Assembly: GCF_030247195.1 (NCBI RefSeq)
Contig: NC_080671.1
Span: 200,860,897 to 200,924,896 of the forward strand
Origin: Topomyia yanbarensis
Lineage: Eukaryota; Arthropoda; Insecta; Diptera; Culicidae
Direction of reading: 5' to 3'
Length of the DNA: 64,000 nucleotides
Shown piece after piece: positions 1 to 11,218 of this stretch; positions within the stretch are counted from its first letter, which is position 1; each line of letters opens with the position of its first letter. Under the pieces are notes generated by a model that saw nothing but the letters and a program-made list of their open reading frames with translations, did not search any database and had not been told where the DNA came from. A program made the translations under genes and the position numbers.

Positions 1-1100
1 CCATTTGCTCTTTGCTAGCATAAGCCATTTGAATTTCTGTTGAGAGTAACGCAAGACAATCGTTCGTCCCTTTTCCTGGTTTTTGAATGGCGATGACCTT
101 CACTTGCCTCCAGTCATGAGGGAAGATATTACCTCAAGAAACTTATTAAATAAATTCAACAAGCGTCTCTTAGCAGAGTCTGGCAGATTATTTAACAGGT
201 TAAATTTGATTCTGTCTGGCCCTGGGGCTTTATTGTTACATGACAAGAGAGCAAGTGAGAACTCCACCATCGAAAACGGTGTTTCGTTCGCGTTATCGTG
301 AGGGGACGCGGCACGGTAGATCTTCTGTGCCGGGCGGAGTCCAGACAAACCTTCTTGGCAAAATCGAATATCCAACAGTTTGAATATTCCACGCTCTCGT
401 TAGTACTGTTTCGGTTTCGTAAGCGCCGGGCCGTACTCCAAAGGGTGCTCATCGATGTTTCTCTCGTTAGTCCGTCGACGAACCGGCGCCAGTAGCTAAG
501 TTTTTTGGCTTTCATCAAACTCTTCATGCGCGTTTTCGTCATTGCGTACTGTCGGTAGCTAACTGGCAGCCCGTCGTCCCTGAAGATCTTATACGCAGCG
601 GCCTTCTCCGCGTACACGTCCGAGCACTCTTTGTCCCACCATGGATTGGGAGGACGCCCGCGTGAGTTCGCGTCTGGTACTCGTTTAGTCTGAGCTTGAA
701 TCGCGGTATCGAGAATCAAGACAGCCAGGAACCCGTACTCTTTCTCCGGAGGAAGCTCTTGAGTGCATTTAATGCGAAACATTGATTGTATTCGGAGGCC
801 CTGAACCGTTAGCAATATTAATTATTATTGGCAGATGGTCGCTGCCGTGGGGATCATGATCCCCAAAAGTACTCCTCCGTAAGAGTCTTCTCGATCCAAG
901 CGAATAATATTAAAATCGTGGAAGTGTAGGGTTATTTCTGAAGTGAGCCATGTCTCGCATAGGGCAAATGCATCGCATTTCAAATTATTTAGTAAGATTT
1001 TAAACGAATCGATTTTCGGGATAATGCTTCTGCAATTCCACTTTAGAACAATGATTAAATCCGTGACCTCGTTCGATGAATTAGCCATCGAAGGATACAA
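1..1100 (-). pseudogene. ORF2 (endonuclease-RT) remnant of LINE copy A
   Basis: ORF2 would begin at 1100 (MYPSMANSS) and proceed leftwards. The endonuclease N-terminus is readable to about 860. A deletion then fuses it out of frame to the linker region, which reads openly from about 780 to 200. RT motifs are not reached except for a few codons at the edge. Several frame changes relative to copy B mark it as dead. Confidence 0.8.
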
Positions 1101-1362
1101 TCGCTGAAAGGAGGGGCCATTTCGCAGTGAACTGCATTAAGAATGTTTTTACTGCGGGGAGAAAGCTTATCAAGATGCTTTTAAGGGGGTCAGCCATATT
1201 TAAAGCTGCAAGAATACGGTCCACAGTGTCAGAGAAATTTATTAAGTCAGCGTAGTTTTCTTTCTCTGGCTGAGATATGGGAACACTTGGGATTTTTGAT
1301 GTTCCTGGTAGTGCTGGGAACTCCTTTTCTGAGCTCAGGTTACTGAGACCGGGAGCGACTTG
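1081..1362 (-). pseudogene. ORF1 C-terminal fragment of LINE copy A
   Basis: This is the last part of the nucleic-acid-binding ORF1 protein (about 94 residues, containing SSEKEFPALPGTSK and ending AIVSFDG). It matches copy B 24168-24450 almost residue for residue. The N-terminal part lies at 7537-8585, beyond the hAT-type insertion that splits the gene. Its stop codon overlaps the start of ORF2 (ATG at 1100), the same 20-bp overlap as in copy B, which suggests coupled translation in the ancestor. Confidence 0.8.
1355..1362. repeat. Target-site duplication, left copy (GCGACTTG)
   Basis: Eight bases identical to 7537-7544. Joining the flanks restores the LINE sequence as seen uninterrupted in copy B near 24445. 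Confidence 0.8.
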
Positions 1363-2091
1363 CAGGGCCGTCGAGAGCCGCACAGGGCCCCAAGGCTTGT
1401 ATTACTGCCGGGCCCTTTTAAACCTATGTTATCTAGTGCAGTATGAGTTAGTATCTCTTCAGCCATGTGAAACTCGTGAGTCCGTTTCTATTAGACTCCG
1501 GTTGACTCATATTGCCACATCTACAGATAGCGTGCCAGACAGGCGAATTTCGACACCTTCTTATTCCGCGGTGTCAAAATAAGGTAAATTTGCCATAGTT
1601 ATTAGTTTTTAAATTTGTGGGTATTCAGGAATCAGTAGCGTCTGGCTCAAATGGCGCATTCCCCATGTAGATCGGAGATCTTTGCCTTGCCATGAATCTT
1701 TTTTTCATCGTGTCCGTGATGGGAAGGATTGGGGAAGTGTTAAGGTTAGGGTAAGGAAAATAGGATGTGGAGGTGCTACAATAGCAGGAATAATACTTCC
1801 AACCCACGGAGGGATTTAGAATTTGTATTTTAACAGTGATTGGATATATTTCGTTTCGCGAAACAAACGCTTCTGTCTGGTCTGGAACATAATCAGCACG
1901 CTATGTCTAACATCTTTAGCTCCATTTGTACTTTTAATTATAGATCTTAAGGAATGTCTCGAAAAGTAAATAGGAATATATTTTGACTGCAATAGGTCAC
2001 TTTCTCCTTGTCATCGTCACTCGACACAGTAGCTTGGAACATAATATTTTGCCTCTACTGTGCGGACAAAGTAACATGTGGATTGATTTAC

Positions 2092-5000
2092 AGCGCTAAT
2101 TCGTTAGTTGGGTCACGACTGCACCCCCAACTAGCAAATCGTATCCGTTAATTGGGGCAACTGACAGATGACAAAAATTACCCAAGGAACACGCTGATTT
2201 TTTGTTTTCTTTCAATCAAAAACAAACAGAAATATTTTACGTTTCACAAAAGTTGGCTGTTTCCTTCCAGTTTAACGGACCACTTCAAAATAAACTGTGA
2301 ATATTTACTTACTGCATATAACGATTTTTTGCACCGTATATACGGCGCTGACGGCATTCAAATCACTTCAATACCTAAAATAGAGCATAGAAAATATTTT
2401 AAAATGAATACAAAATTAATTAATTCATTATTAGCAAAGATATCCTGTCCAGAAAACTAAAGGCCTAGTATAGATTGCAATGCCATATTATTACATGACG
2501 CCGCAATTTTCTGGGCAGTTTATCTAAGCCTCTACCAAATAAATAGTACTCAACTCACCTTGATCCCTTTGTGACACCCAATGAAAGCTCTTCAAGTCAG
2601 CAGAATCCATCAAAAAGGCCCTTGAATCGGAATTTCCTGTCCGAAAGTTCTATGAAAGTAACCTTTTGTTTACATTCATATCGGCAACACTATGGAATTT
2701 GTCAAAGTTAGCGCGCACTGTGTGCATTTTGTTGTAATGTGGTCAGAATTCAATATTGAATCCTTTGAGATATAAATTTCGAAACATTATTAACTTTATA
2801 CATGGACCAATGCATCGACAGTACATTTTGTCATGAAAAAACAATTTTGAAGCGTATTTTTTCGATTTACGTTCAACTAATGAATGAAACATGCTGACAT
2901 ATTTGACCATTCATGGTTGTTCGTTTGTTACAGTGTGAAAACACGTTTCATAAAAATTATATCCCATGGCCATCTACCCATAGTTTCACTTATTTGTTGA
3001 CACACTTTCATCGCTGTCAAACGGTTTATCTAGTGAGCTAATTGAAAAGGGATTATATCAAAGTTATGGAACCGATGCGGCAAAACATGAACAAATGCAT
3101 TTGCCGGTATTTCTGGTTCTAGTAAAACTCTATATTCAATGGTGAATAAAGATACCAAAAGTAGTATATAATCGAAACTTATGCATGAGGCAGACATCAT
3201 TTGTCTCTAAAGAACATTTGCAATGTAGCCAATCGTTTTTTGGAGTGCCTAAATTTGTAATAGAATATTTTTTTACATTCAGTCTAATAACTGATTGCAA
3301 CCGTCGTAAGGTAATAATGATCGCATCCGGCGATGGTATGTGAAAAATATATTACAGTCTTCGGTAGAAGTGTGATGAAGAGTTATGTTACTTATTGAAG
3401 AGAAAAAGCAAGTTATTCAACTACCAACGTATATACGCCAACGAACGACAAACCCGATGATATGAAAGGGAGTTCAACAAACGTGTAGACATGATGTACG
3501 AAGAGTACATAAAACATGGTGTGAAGCTAATCAGCGGGGTGGAAAATGCAAAGGTCGGTAGGGAAGAATTTTTTCGCCTAGTTATTGGTGATGAGAGTCT
3601 CCCCAGAACCACCGACGACAGCGTAAACGTCAATATTGCAGCAGGCAGAAAAATGGCTATGTGTAATACTTAGTACAACAAAATATTCGGAAACGCATTT
3701 GTAGACATCCAAATGGTGAAACGTGTTTTCAAAACAACCAGGTTTTGACAAATGGTTATTTCGTTGATGTCGTCGATGTTAGTATCTTCCAAAAATCGTC
3801 GATTCTAACCATGATGTGCTGGGAGAGAATTATTTACATGCTTGGTCAAACAGTGACTGTTGAATCAGGATGCTGCTAAAGAATATGTTGAAAAGCTCAA
3901 CGAACGAATAATTGAGCTACTAATAAGAGATAAACTAAACACAGCAAGGTATCAGGTTCACGAGGCGGTCTACTACAGCCACAAAGTGTTAAAAATACAA
4001 AAGGGCATCTGTGGAACGGCTGGATCAACGTTGAATGACCAATAGCGACAAACGAGAAAATCCAGACTGTGAGTCGAATGCTTGCAGCGGCTACACAGGC
4101 AACTTACACATTCAAGTGAAAGCCGGTATAAAATTTTATCGATGTAAGAAGGGGTACTTCGAGAAAAAAAATTCGAAGTACGAGGTAAGCTTTTGCTGGA
4201 AAGATTTGCAAAAATTTTACGGGACTATTTTCAGCACAAAAAAGAAAAGTTCTGTGGGATCAGATAGGATCAGGATGAGAAATCTGTTATCAAATTAAAC
4301 AAAGACAACTGCCAGCGGTTGTCATAGAATGGGCAATCAAATAGAGAATGAAAACACAGAAAAAGGATTGTTGATGAAAAACAGTTTATGAATCTACCCT
4401 CGCTAGAAGAAGTTGAAAATATTGCGATAACATGTTTGACAATAAAATGATATCAGTTTATAAGGTATCAAATGAGTAGAACGTAGAGATAAGCATTGCG
4501 TTACAAAAGAAACGAAATCACATCTGATCATAAGCCATTTTTCAACTAGATTGCTAGTTGAATAGTTTTACAAATATCTTTTATAACAATAAATGGTTAC
4601 AATTTTTTTAAATTACTAGATATATGACGGTGAAAAAACGTTTATAAAAATTAGGTAGCCAAATGATAATTTGAATACAACAGAGGCTGTATAAAACTTA
4701 CCTCCTCTCTACAGCAAAGAGTGTTTCATAAGAATATTTTTTACTGTACACTCGATGGCAAATTCTACAAAAAATCCTTATCGACGCACTAAATTCACCA
4801 GACCTTTTATTTTTTAGATATTTCCTCTTCTTCAAAAAAAACTTTGCTGTCGGTTGTAATATTCTAGTCAAAGCACTGACTGGACATTGTAAACTCAAAT
4901 ATCACAAGTTTCCTACTCAGCGTGCTGAGTATTATTTGTGTGACAGTGAATTCGATTACGGAACTTCAAATCTTTTGATATGTAATTGCTCTACAATAAC

Positions 5001-6174
5001 GCAATTACGTAATCGGATTTTTGGTTCTATATACATACACAAACTTTTGTACAGGAAGCTAGTAAGGATATGCTATAGTTCCTAACCCAGTGTGGCAAAG
5101 AGCTATAGGCTTTGTCAGTAGGGTTAATTATTCCTCCGGGAATGAAGAATTCATGCTGTTTACTGTTTTGTGTTGATTGTATTGTGTTGTCATTTTCCAT
5201 TCCCCTTCCTTTTGTCTCCTTTCCCTTCTTATTAGGAATCTTATAAGGGGACAAGGCTGGGCACAAATCTTCGAATAACATGGGGTGCGTACCAATCGAG
5301 TCAATATATACTGATTCCAATTTAACGATCAGTAATAAAATAAAGATTGTCTCATCCAAAAGGGCAGAGTTCTGCTGTTTCTTTGCGTGTACCTGTCATA
5401 CCATCTATTCCGTGTATCGTTACCTTGCCTTGTATAAATCCGAAAAATCTAATATAAAACTAATGGCACTATCATAATAAATGAGCCACAAGATGTTTTT
5501 ACCAGTTCCAGTTACGCAGTACTCAAATTATAGGATATAATCTTATTTTTGCACACCGATTTTGTTGTTGAGCATGTTGAGAACGTTAGTGAAAAACGAC
5601 TTTTTCAAATGAAACGCTAGATTTTTGTTTGACTTGTCTTGTCAACGCAATCAAAGTAACCAACAGTGTTCCTGGAATATTTTCACTTTCAACACATTAT
5701 TTTCCATTGAAGTGGTCCCTTAAAGTTATTTTTTGTTACAAAGTATGCCATTAGTGTTCTTTTTGTCATCAATTATTTTTTGATAAATTAGAACATAAAA
5801 CAGGAAATGGGTACACCGTCGGAAAAAAGCCGATAAAGCACAAACATACTACGTTGCCACTAGCTAAAAACCTTCAAAAGTTAGTAAACTAACCTCTCTG
5901 CGACACAAACTAAATGATGCTGAATGGAAGAAGCGAAATATTTAGCACATTTATTTCACTAAAACATTCCGGAATATGAATTCAAAAAATAAAATTCCAT
6001 TGAATTTCAAAGTATGCTTTTTTCCTAGATCGCCACAGAAATCAACCAATAAGCCACTTGAAATCAATGACATTCAAATGTTAATCAGTTTCTGACTTTC
6101 AGTTTTGATATAAGAGTGTCACCCATCTAGCGAACAGCCCAACTAGCGAACAGCCCAACTAACGAATTTGCGCT
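2092..6174. mobile_element. Putative nested TIR element with iteron-like ends (about 4.1 kb)
   Basis: The sequence AGCGCTAATTCGTTAGTTGGG at 2092 is found inverted at 6154-6174 with one mismatch in 21. Both ends also carry further copies of a GYTAGTTGGG motif: CCCAACTAGC and GTTAATTGGGG on the left, and two GCTAGTTGGG-type repeats on the right. Such subterminal iterations are common transposase-binding arrays. The 4-kb interior is AT-rich and holds only short open frames (for example 2152-2460, 3860-4045 and 4035-4298) that I could not assign to a transposase. No target duplication was identified. It may be a decayed DNA transposon nested in the hAT-type insertion. Confidence 0.45.
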
Positions 6175-6744
6175 TATTTGCTGGTAGCGGTGGAGCAGTT
6201 TTTGGATTTTGTTGTAAGCAAATTGAGAAGATAGCAGATGCAGTTCAAAATTCTCGTTTAAAATTATCAAATCGAAAAGATTTTCTATTTACATAAGCAA
6301 GCTGCGAGAATATTTGGGATGCGACAAAAATATAGACATAGAACACAGTAATCAGACGCAAATAAAACAACTGTGAGCACAGTAGACAATTGATCACTGC
6401 TGCTATTGCATCAGTTCTGATTTGATTTCTTTATTTCGCACATTATAATTGGGTTCTTATAGACATCACACGCATCTTTAGTGAGACACAAAATCATCGT
6501 TCTATCTCAACACAATGCATTTTTAGAGGGAAAATAGTAGTACGTGATATAACAATACAAAAATATAAAAATTAACCATTTTATTCTACGGTTAGTTAAG
6601 CTCAGTCTATCTTCTCATCTCGCCCAGAGTAGAAACTAAAAATCGTACCGCTATAGATACACGGTAAAAACGACTGAAGACGAATTGTGTTGCTATTGAT
6701 TTTTGGAAATGTCCTGTAAGATCAGCTACTCGAGAAGTGAAACA

Positions 6745-7270
6745 ATCACTAAACGTGTAGAGATACGTTTACATGAATTATCTCCACATACCCCTGACAT
6801 CGTGATTAACAAATTTATGTCAAGATACGGAGAAGTGCTTTTCATAACAGTTGAAACTTCGCATTTTCCCGGGTGTCCCTAACGTTGTTCTTATGGTGAG
6901 AATGCTTCCGCACAAACCAACTACTTCGTACGTAACCATTTTATGCGGATCAACCGAAAATGGGACGTTTCATCAGACAACACTGATTAATGATTATGCA
7001 CCCGTGGAAGATTCGTATGCACGAATTCTGCAAAAAGACACTACACCACTTTGTGCAAAAGAACAAAAAGCTCTCCTGCTATAACCGTAAACAGCACACC
7101 GTTATCTAGTGCCAACCCAAAAACGGCTTCAAAATCAATATCTACGGCTCTGACAGGAACAAAAATTCACTCAACAACAATCACTCCCAGTATCTCCACG
7201 TCAACAACTAGCAAAGAAGCGAACGAGGAAGAGGACGGATGCGTTTGTCCGTGCGCTCGCATTCCTGTTT
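6745..7270 (+). pseudogene. Retroelement ORF1 (RRM-type gag) relic
   Basis: The plus-strand translation gives RLHELSPHTPDIVINKFMSR, then YGEV, and after a frame change FPGVPNVVLMVRM. This aligns with KLHDLSPRTPPDLVAEYMSR, YGEV and FPGTPNGVLVVRM of the ORF1-only element at 21553-22775. Later residues (EEED near 7225) also resemble the tail of that protein. At least one frameshift near 6865 and a missing zinc knuckle make it a pseudogene. It has no recognisable 3' hairpin or A-tail. Confidence 0.65.
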
Positions 7271-7536
7271 GACGCTCTATTGCTTTCTTCGAACATACTT
7301 TGAATTGGCTTCTCAATTTCTCCACTATCAAATAAAGTTTGCATTTTTTACGCTTCCATAATTTACAATAATTTAATAAGACGAATGATTACAAAGAAAT
7401 TATTATTGATATTTTTATTGCTCCTCTATGAATACCGGACGTGTTCGCCCATCAACCAGGTAAAAACGCGGGCCCCTAAATGCGACCCGGGCCCCAGGGC
7501 AATTGCCCTGGATGATCCCCCCTCTCATCGGGCCTG

Positions 7537-7544
7537 GCGACTTG
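7537..7544. repeat. Target-site duplication, right copy (GCGACTTG)
   Basis: Matches 1355-1362. The LINE sequence CTTCGGTTTTGCACC continues immediately after it, as in copy B. Confidence 0.8.
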
Positions 7545-8585
7545 CTTCGGTTTTGCACCAGTACTTCCTTGAGTAGTTTTAGGGGGGCCATGAAGAGACA
7601 CCTTCTGGCCTTTACGACGAAGCTTGGGAGAGAAAATGTTACTCCTTTTTCTATTGCTTCTAGGCACAGCAGAAGATGTTCCCTCATGGGGTTCGTCACA
7701 GTTGCCTTCGTCAGTAGACAAGTTGGTATAGATGTTCGTAGAGACAGGTGGCGTAGTTATCTTAAGCATTTCTGCAAAACATCCCTTAGAGCGTCTCTGA
7801 AGGGAACTCTTAAGATTGACCTCGCGCTGTTTGTACGCGGGCCATGAAGGGAGATCATATGGGTTTCCCCCACAGTAGAGACACTTTTCGACATCTCTAC
7901 CACAGGAATCATCCGCATGATTCCCACCGCATTTCCCACAACGGGCTTTATTGCTACAATGGGAGGCTGTGTGCCCCAGTTGTTTGCAATTAGTACAGTT
8001 CATTACCCGCGGCACAAAGAGGCGAACAGGTAGATGAACCTTGTCAAAGAGGAGGAAGAATTTGGGTAGAGCAGAACCGGCGAAGGTCACCCGATAAGAG
8101 TCTGAGTTGACATATATTTTCTTTCCGTCAGCTGCGACTGATGCTGAATGCAAACGTTTGCACTCCAGTATTTTCACTGGATTAAGCATGGGGTCTTTAA
8201 AACAGCCATTCCCTTATTCTAGCAGGACCTCACAATTCAGACTCGAATCGGAAATGACCCCACTGACTTCAACCCTGCTAGCTAGAATATACACCCTGTA
8301 CTCCTTCGTAAAGAGCCCGTATCCAGCAATATCATTTGCCTGATTTAAACTGTTAACAACCACCCGAAGGTTATCAGGGCGAATTTTCGATATTTCTGTT
8401 ACGACCGAATACCAATCCGTCAGAACTCGAGAAATCTGCAACATATTCAAACACCTTTTATCTTTGGTCCGAAAGAAGATCACGAATGGCCTGGTGGTCG
8501 AGCTTGGATATACTTTGAGCCGGGCAGCCGATTTTGTTTCGGCGCCCATCTCACCTTGAGATGAACCGCCGTCAGGGGAAGTCAT
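7537..8585 (-). pseudogene. ORF1 (zinc-knuckle gag-like protein) of LINE copy A, N-terminal part
   Basis: ORF1 starts at ATG 8585 (MTSPDGGSSQGEMG). It reads through an acidic, Ser-rich N-terminus, a central region (KIRPDNLRVVVNSLNQANDI) and three cysteine motifs near 7830-8010: CTNCKQLGHTASHC, CGKCGGNHADDSC and CLYCGGN. The knuckles bind RNA in this class of ORF1 proteins. The reading frame changes between about 8190 and 8230, and the C-terminus is displaced to 1081-1362 by the hAT-type insertion. Copy B has the same architecture, which supports the start choice. Confidence 0.8.
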
Positions 8586-8865
8586 TTTTGCACCGGCCAT
8601 TTGCCCAGTGCACGTTAGTAGGAGAACCAAGGAGGGGAAACGTAAAATAATACTTAACGGTATCCAAACGGCTTACTAGAAGCACACTGCTTCACTGGTC
8701 ACTAGCCGGCTAACGGTACTCAGAAACAGAAACACGAACGAAGGGAAAAAGCACTGAAACCTCGACGAGGTGGATAGTGCGCAAGAAAACTATGAGCGCG
8801 GATAGGGCTCTTGCTACACACACAGTCAAAGCATCTGTTGGGCACACATTGCATGTTTACGTTCC

Positions 8866-9141
8866 ATGCAGCAAGTTAAAAGTTCGAGCAAAATGATATT
8901 CTTCTCAACAATAAATCCACCCAGTTCCATAATAATAATCTGTGATTATATGGCAATAAACACAAAGGATTATTTGAAGATTTTTACATATAAACTCGCG
9001 TTTAGAACGTGTGTAGTTGATGGTTGCAAAAAGGACAATCGTGAAGAGGAAGTATGGTTTCGCTTTTCGCTGGCGTTTAATTGTCCAGAACTGCTCGGTG
9101 CAATCGTAGGGAAATGTACAATACTAAATGTACTGAAGTAG
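8866..9141 (+). pseudogene. Possible THAP-like zinc-finger relic
   Basis: An open frame of 91 codons contains CVVDGCKKDNREEEVWFRFS near residues 50-69. This resembles the start of a THAP domain (C-x2-4-C, then a phenylalanine-rich FxFP-type segment). The downstream C-x2-H pair and the AVPTIF box that complete a THAP domain are not seen. The assignment is weak; it could be a chance match in a decayed transposase. Confidence 0.2.
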
Positions 9142-9374
9142 ACCGACTTGGTATCAAACCAAATTTTCCAAACCCAAGCATGTAAACGTAAGAAACATTT
9201 GGTTTGCTCCTGTGGAATCTACTGACACTTCAGATATCATATTTGTTCACCTATAAAAATAAAACTTATATTTTTTGCAAATTACATTTTTCAAATATGC
9301 ATTGAAATAGCATAAAATTTCACCCTACTATTTATGATAAGAAAGCCAAATTCAACATGTTTAAAACTTGTATC

Positions 9375-9790
9375 AGGGAATGGGAGTACGGGTAAAGGGT
9401 TTCAGTATGAAAAAACACTTTATTTTGCGATTTTTTTAGAAATTTAACTGAAGCGAATCGAGCAAAACTTTTGAAAAAATATCTCGAAGACTCAACGTAG
9501 GGGTTAGGTATTTTTTACAAAAAAATGTATATGCAAAGATTGAAATAAATCGGTTCAGTAGTCTTTGAATGGCAGTTAACACTTCAAGTCGTGTTTTTTC
9601 AAAGACGTTCTACGAAAAGCTTCACCTCCGACACGCTTGTTGATATTTTTGCATAGAAAAATTACAGCATGTTAATGAAATGAAATATTATAATGTACAA
9701 GTTTTGATTAATTCGCTTCACTCAAATTTCTAAAAAATCGCAAAAAGTGTTTTCTTTATACCGAAACCCTTACCCCGCCCCCTTGAGTCG
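9375..9790. mobile_element. MITE with about 90-bp terminal inverted repeats
   Basis: The left end (GGGTAAAGGGTTTCAGTATG and onward) and the right end pair as imperfect inverted repeats for about 90 bp. The paired stretch includes TTTGCGATTTTTTAGAAATTT and the GAAGCGAAT segment. The total is about 415 bp with no coding content. It is nested in the 8803-10182 element. Confidence 0.6.
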
Positions 9791-10182
9791 TATAGGCCTT
9801 AAAACCTTTCAAGTCTAGAAGCTTTTTTGTATGCATAAAGTCTCGATGCACAAGATATTTCACAAATTTGAAATAAAAACCATTTTTTTCTGCAAAAATC
9901 TTTTGGAATGCTCGTTGTTTCCATGGGTATGAAGCATAGCATTGGCAATGCTTTACTTATTTTGTCCGCGTATCCGGTTCAAACGATAGAAAACATTATG
10001 TCACGCAATGAATATTTAATTGTGATTCCTATAATACATTACATTTTCTCATATTTGCTCTTAAAATTGTGAATTAAATATTTAAAATAAATCAATCTAT
10101 CCGCTCCATATACATTATATGCAACTGTCATTTTTGCCTGCCCAACGGCTCACCAATACATATGCGCTCTGCAAGCACCCTA

Positions 10183-10265
10183 TTAGCACTATTCTTTGTC
10201 GCTACACACTGTACGGACTGGAAACAAAACACTTGTGTCTCGACCGAGCGCTCGAAGACTCGAAG
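10183..10265 (-). mobile_element. 5' terminal fragment of LINE copy A
   Basis: This 80-bp stretch matches the outermost 5' UTR of copy B (25705-25790): CACTATTCTTTGTCGCTACA against CACTATTTGTCGCTATAG, then GTACGGAC and a GAGCGCTCG-type block. It completes copy A, so copy A retains its 5' end. The matching 3' end lies left of the window. Confidence 0.65.
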
Positions 10266-11114
10266 AAGAATGGTCACACATACTTATATGTTTACACATG
10301 ATCACACTTTATCACACATACACAACACATTTGAATGAAAAACTTTGACCAAACGAAAATAAAAAAAGGAGTGTCGCTCTTGCCCCTTTGGGTGTCGGTC
10401 TTACCCGCAGCATTTTTAAAATGCCACTTTTCCCCATTTTATGGAAACCAATAATTTTTAATGAATTCATTTAAAAAAACTCTGAAAAAAGTATATAAGG
10501 TTAAGAACCTTCTAAACAAGAATCATACACAGACTATACAATTTTAGGAGCTTTGTGGAATATTAGAAAAACGATTACGCATAGGGTGTCGGTCTTGCCT
10601 CCGATTCCCCTACGTTATTTTAGTGAAAGACGGCAGAACCATTTTAAGATCGAGTACCACGTGCTCCCAATAGCCTGTCAATGTTCACCAGCTGCAAACC
10701 GGATATGTCAACTAATGTCGATTATCATTAGTATTCTTTTTAGCTTCGATATAACCAGCAGCGGGTCAATCGCCGATGTTGGGGCGAAAATGCTGTGGCC
10801 AGTTTTGATTAAATTATTCGACGGTGCTTTAATTGATCTGCATGCTTCGGTACGGGGTGGTTTCGCACCCGAGGGATAGCGGCATCGCCAAAACCGACTG
10901 ACATCGCTGCTGCTAACATGGTTTTATTTGCATAGATACGCGTACGTTGCCCACTACGGGAATAGTGAATAATAAATATAGTCTGCAGTCTGGCATGAGT
11001 TGATATGATATGAGTTTTAATAATTTAAATCTTTACAAAATAAGGAAAATCTGCTCTGTACTGTACTATTGTCAAATGAAAGCTACAGCTTCGTGCTTAT
11101 TCTCTCTTTTACAG
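10266..11114. other. Upstream intron or 5' flank of the Ig gene, no gene recognised
   Basis: AT-rich sequence. Direct repeats of GTGTCGGTCTTRCC occur near 10390 and 10580, with a related GTGTCGCTCTTGCC near 10370. These are probably ends of a small repeat element. The open frame 10553-10879 resembles nothing I know. The last bases form a pyrimidine tract and the TTTTACAG acceptor of Ig exon 1. Confidence 0.4.
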
Positions 11115-11218
11115 TAATCACAGATCCAAAGTTCAGCGCACCTATTGCGAACGTGACGGCAGCCGTTGGACGAGAAGCAACACTCACATGTGTAGTTCAT
11201 GATCTAGGTGCATATAAG
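11115..11218 (+). CDS. DIP/lachesin-type Ig gene, first visible exon (start of Ig domain 1)
   Basis: This exon is bounded by an acceptor (TCTTTTACAG) and a donor (AAG/GTTTGA). Codons start at 11117 and read ITDPKFSAPIANVTAAVGRE, then ATLTCVVHDLGAYK. This is the A-to-C-strand part of the first Ig domain of the DIP/lachesin family, including the first disulfide cysteine (TLTC). The exon begins with the last two bases of a split codon and ends in phase 0, matching the next exon at 17651. The signal-peptide exon must lie upstream and was not found in the window. In other insects these cell-surface proteins bind Dpr partners and guide synaptic pairing; that role is family knowledge, not shown here. 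Confidence 0.85.

Larger units (their letters stand above)
1..1362 (-). mobile_element. I-clade LINE copy A, part 1: ORF2 endonuclease/RT and ORF1 C-terminus, internally deleted
   Basis: Read on the minus strand, this segment gives the C-terminal tail of an ORF1 protein (1362 to 1081), then an ORF2 starting with an AP-endonuclease N-terminus (WNCRSIIPKIDSFK near 1040). A linker follows, with the conserved block PWWDKECSDVYAEKAAAY near 640, then the start of the reverse transcriptase region at the window edge. Alignment by eye with copy B (19844-25793) shows internal deletions: about 400 bp near 850-860 that removes the endonuclease catalytic core, about 50 bp near 765, and about 150 bp near 75. 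It cannot encode an active protein. The element continues left of the window, and to the right after the hAT-type insertion. Homology to copy B is direct; the I-clade assignment rests on the ORF1 zinc knuckles and the ORF2 style. Confidence 0.85.
1363..7536. mobile_element. hAT-type DNA transposon insertion (6.17 kb) inside LINE copy A
   Basis: LINE copy A stops at 1362 and resumes at 7537. The 8 bases GCGACTTG occur on both sides (1355-1362 and 7537-7544), an 8-bp target-site duplication typical of hAT and P-type elements. The inserted DNA begins CAGGGCCGTCGAGAG and ends as the reverse complement of CAGGCCCGATGAGAG, a short inverted repeat with 13 of 18 matches and the CAGG start common in hAT elements. 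GC-rich GGGCCC-type blocks follow at each end. No intact transposase was recognised. The interior contains an apparent nested element (2092-6174) and a retroelement ORF1 relic (6745-7270). Confidence 0.7.
7537..8802 (-). mobile_element. I-clade LINE copy A, part 2: ORF1 and 5' UTR
   Basis: Continuation of copy A after the hAT-type insertion. It matches copy B 24445-25690 along its length. It ends at 8802, where a TA-flanked element interrupts the 5' UTR; the last part of the 5' UTR resumes at 10183. Confidence 0.85.
8803..10182. mobile_element. TA-flanked DNA element (1.38 kb) in the LINE copy A 5' UTR
   Basis: The LINE 5' UTR, continuous in copy B near 25705, is broken here. Both ends are TA followed by a short inverted repeat: TAGGGCTCTTGC at 8803 and the inverse of TAGGGTGCTTGC ending at 10182 (10 of 12 match). 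A further inverted GTTGGGCA lies about 35 bp inside each end. The element contains a nested hairpin MITE (9375-9790) and a weak THAP-like zinc-finger relic near 9010. The superfamily is uncertain: TA flanks suggest Tc1/mariner-like, while a THAP-like motif would suggest P-like. Confidence 0.5.

Noticed and set aside
4035..4298. Frame with several cysteines, considered as a zinc-finger transposase part
   Set aside because: Cysteine spacing fits no zinc-finger class I know, and no neighbouring catalytic motif is present.
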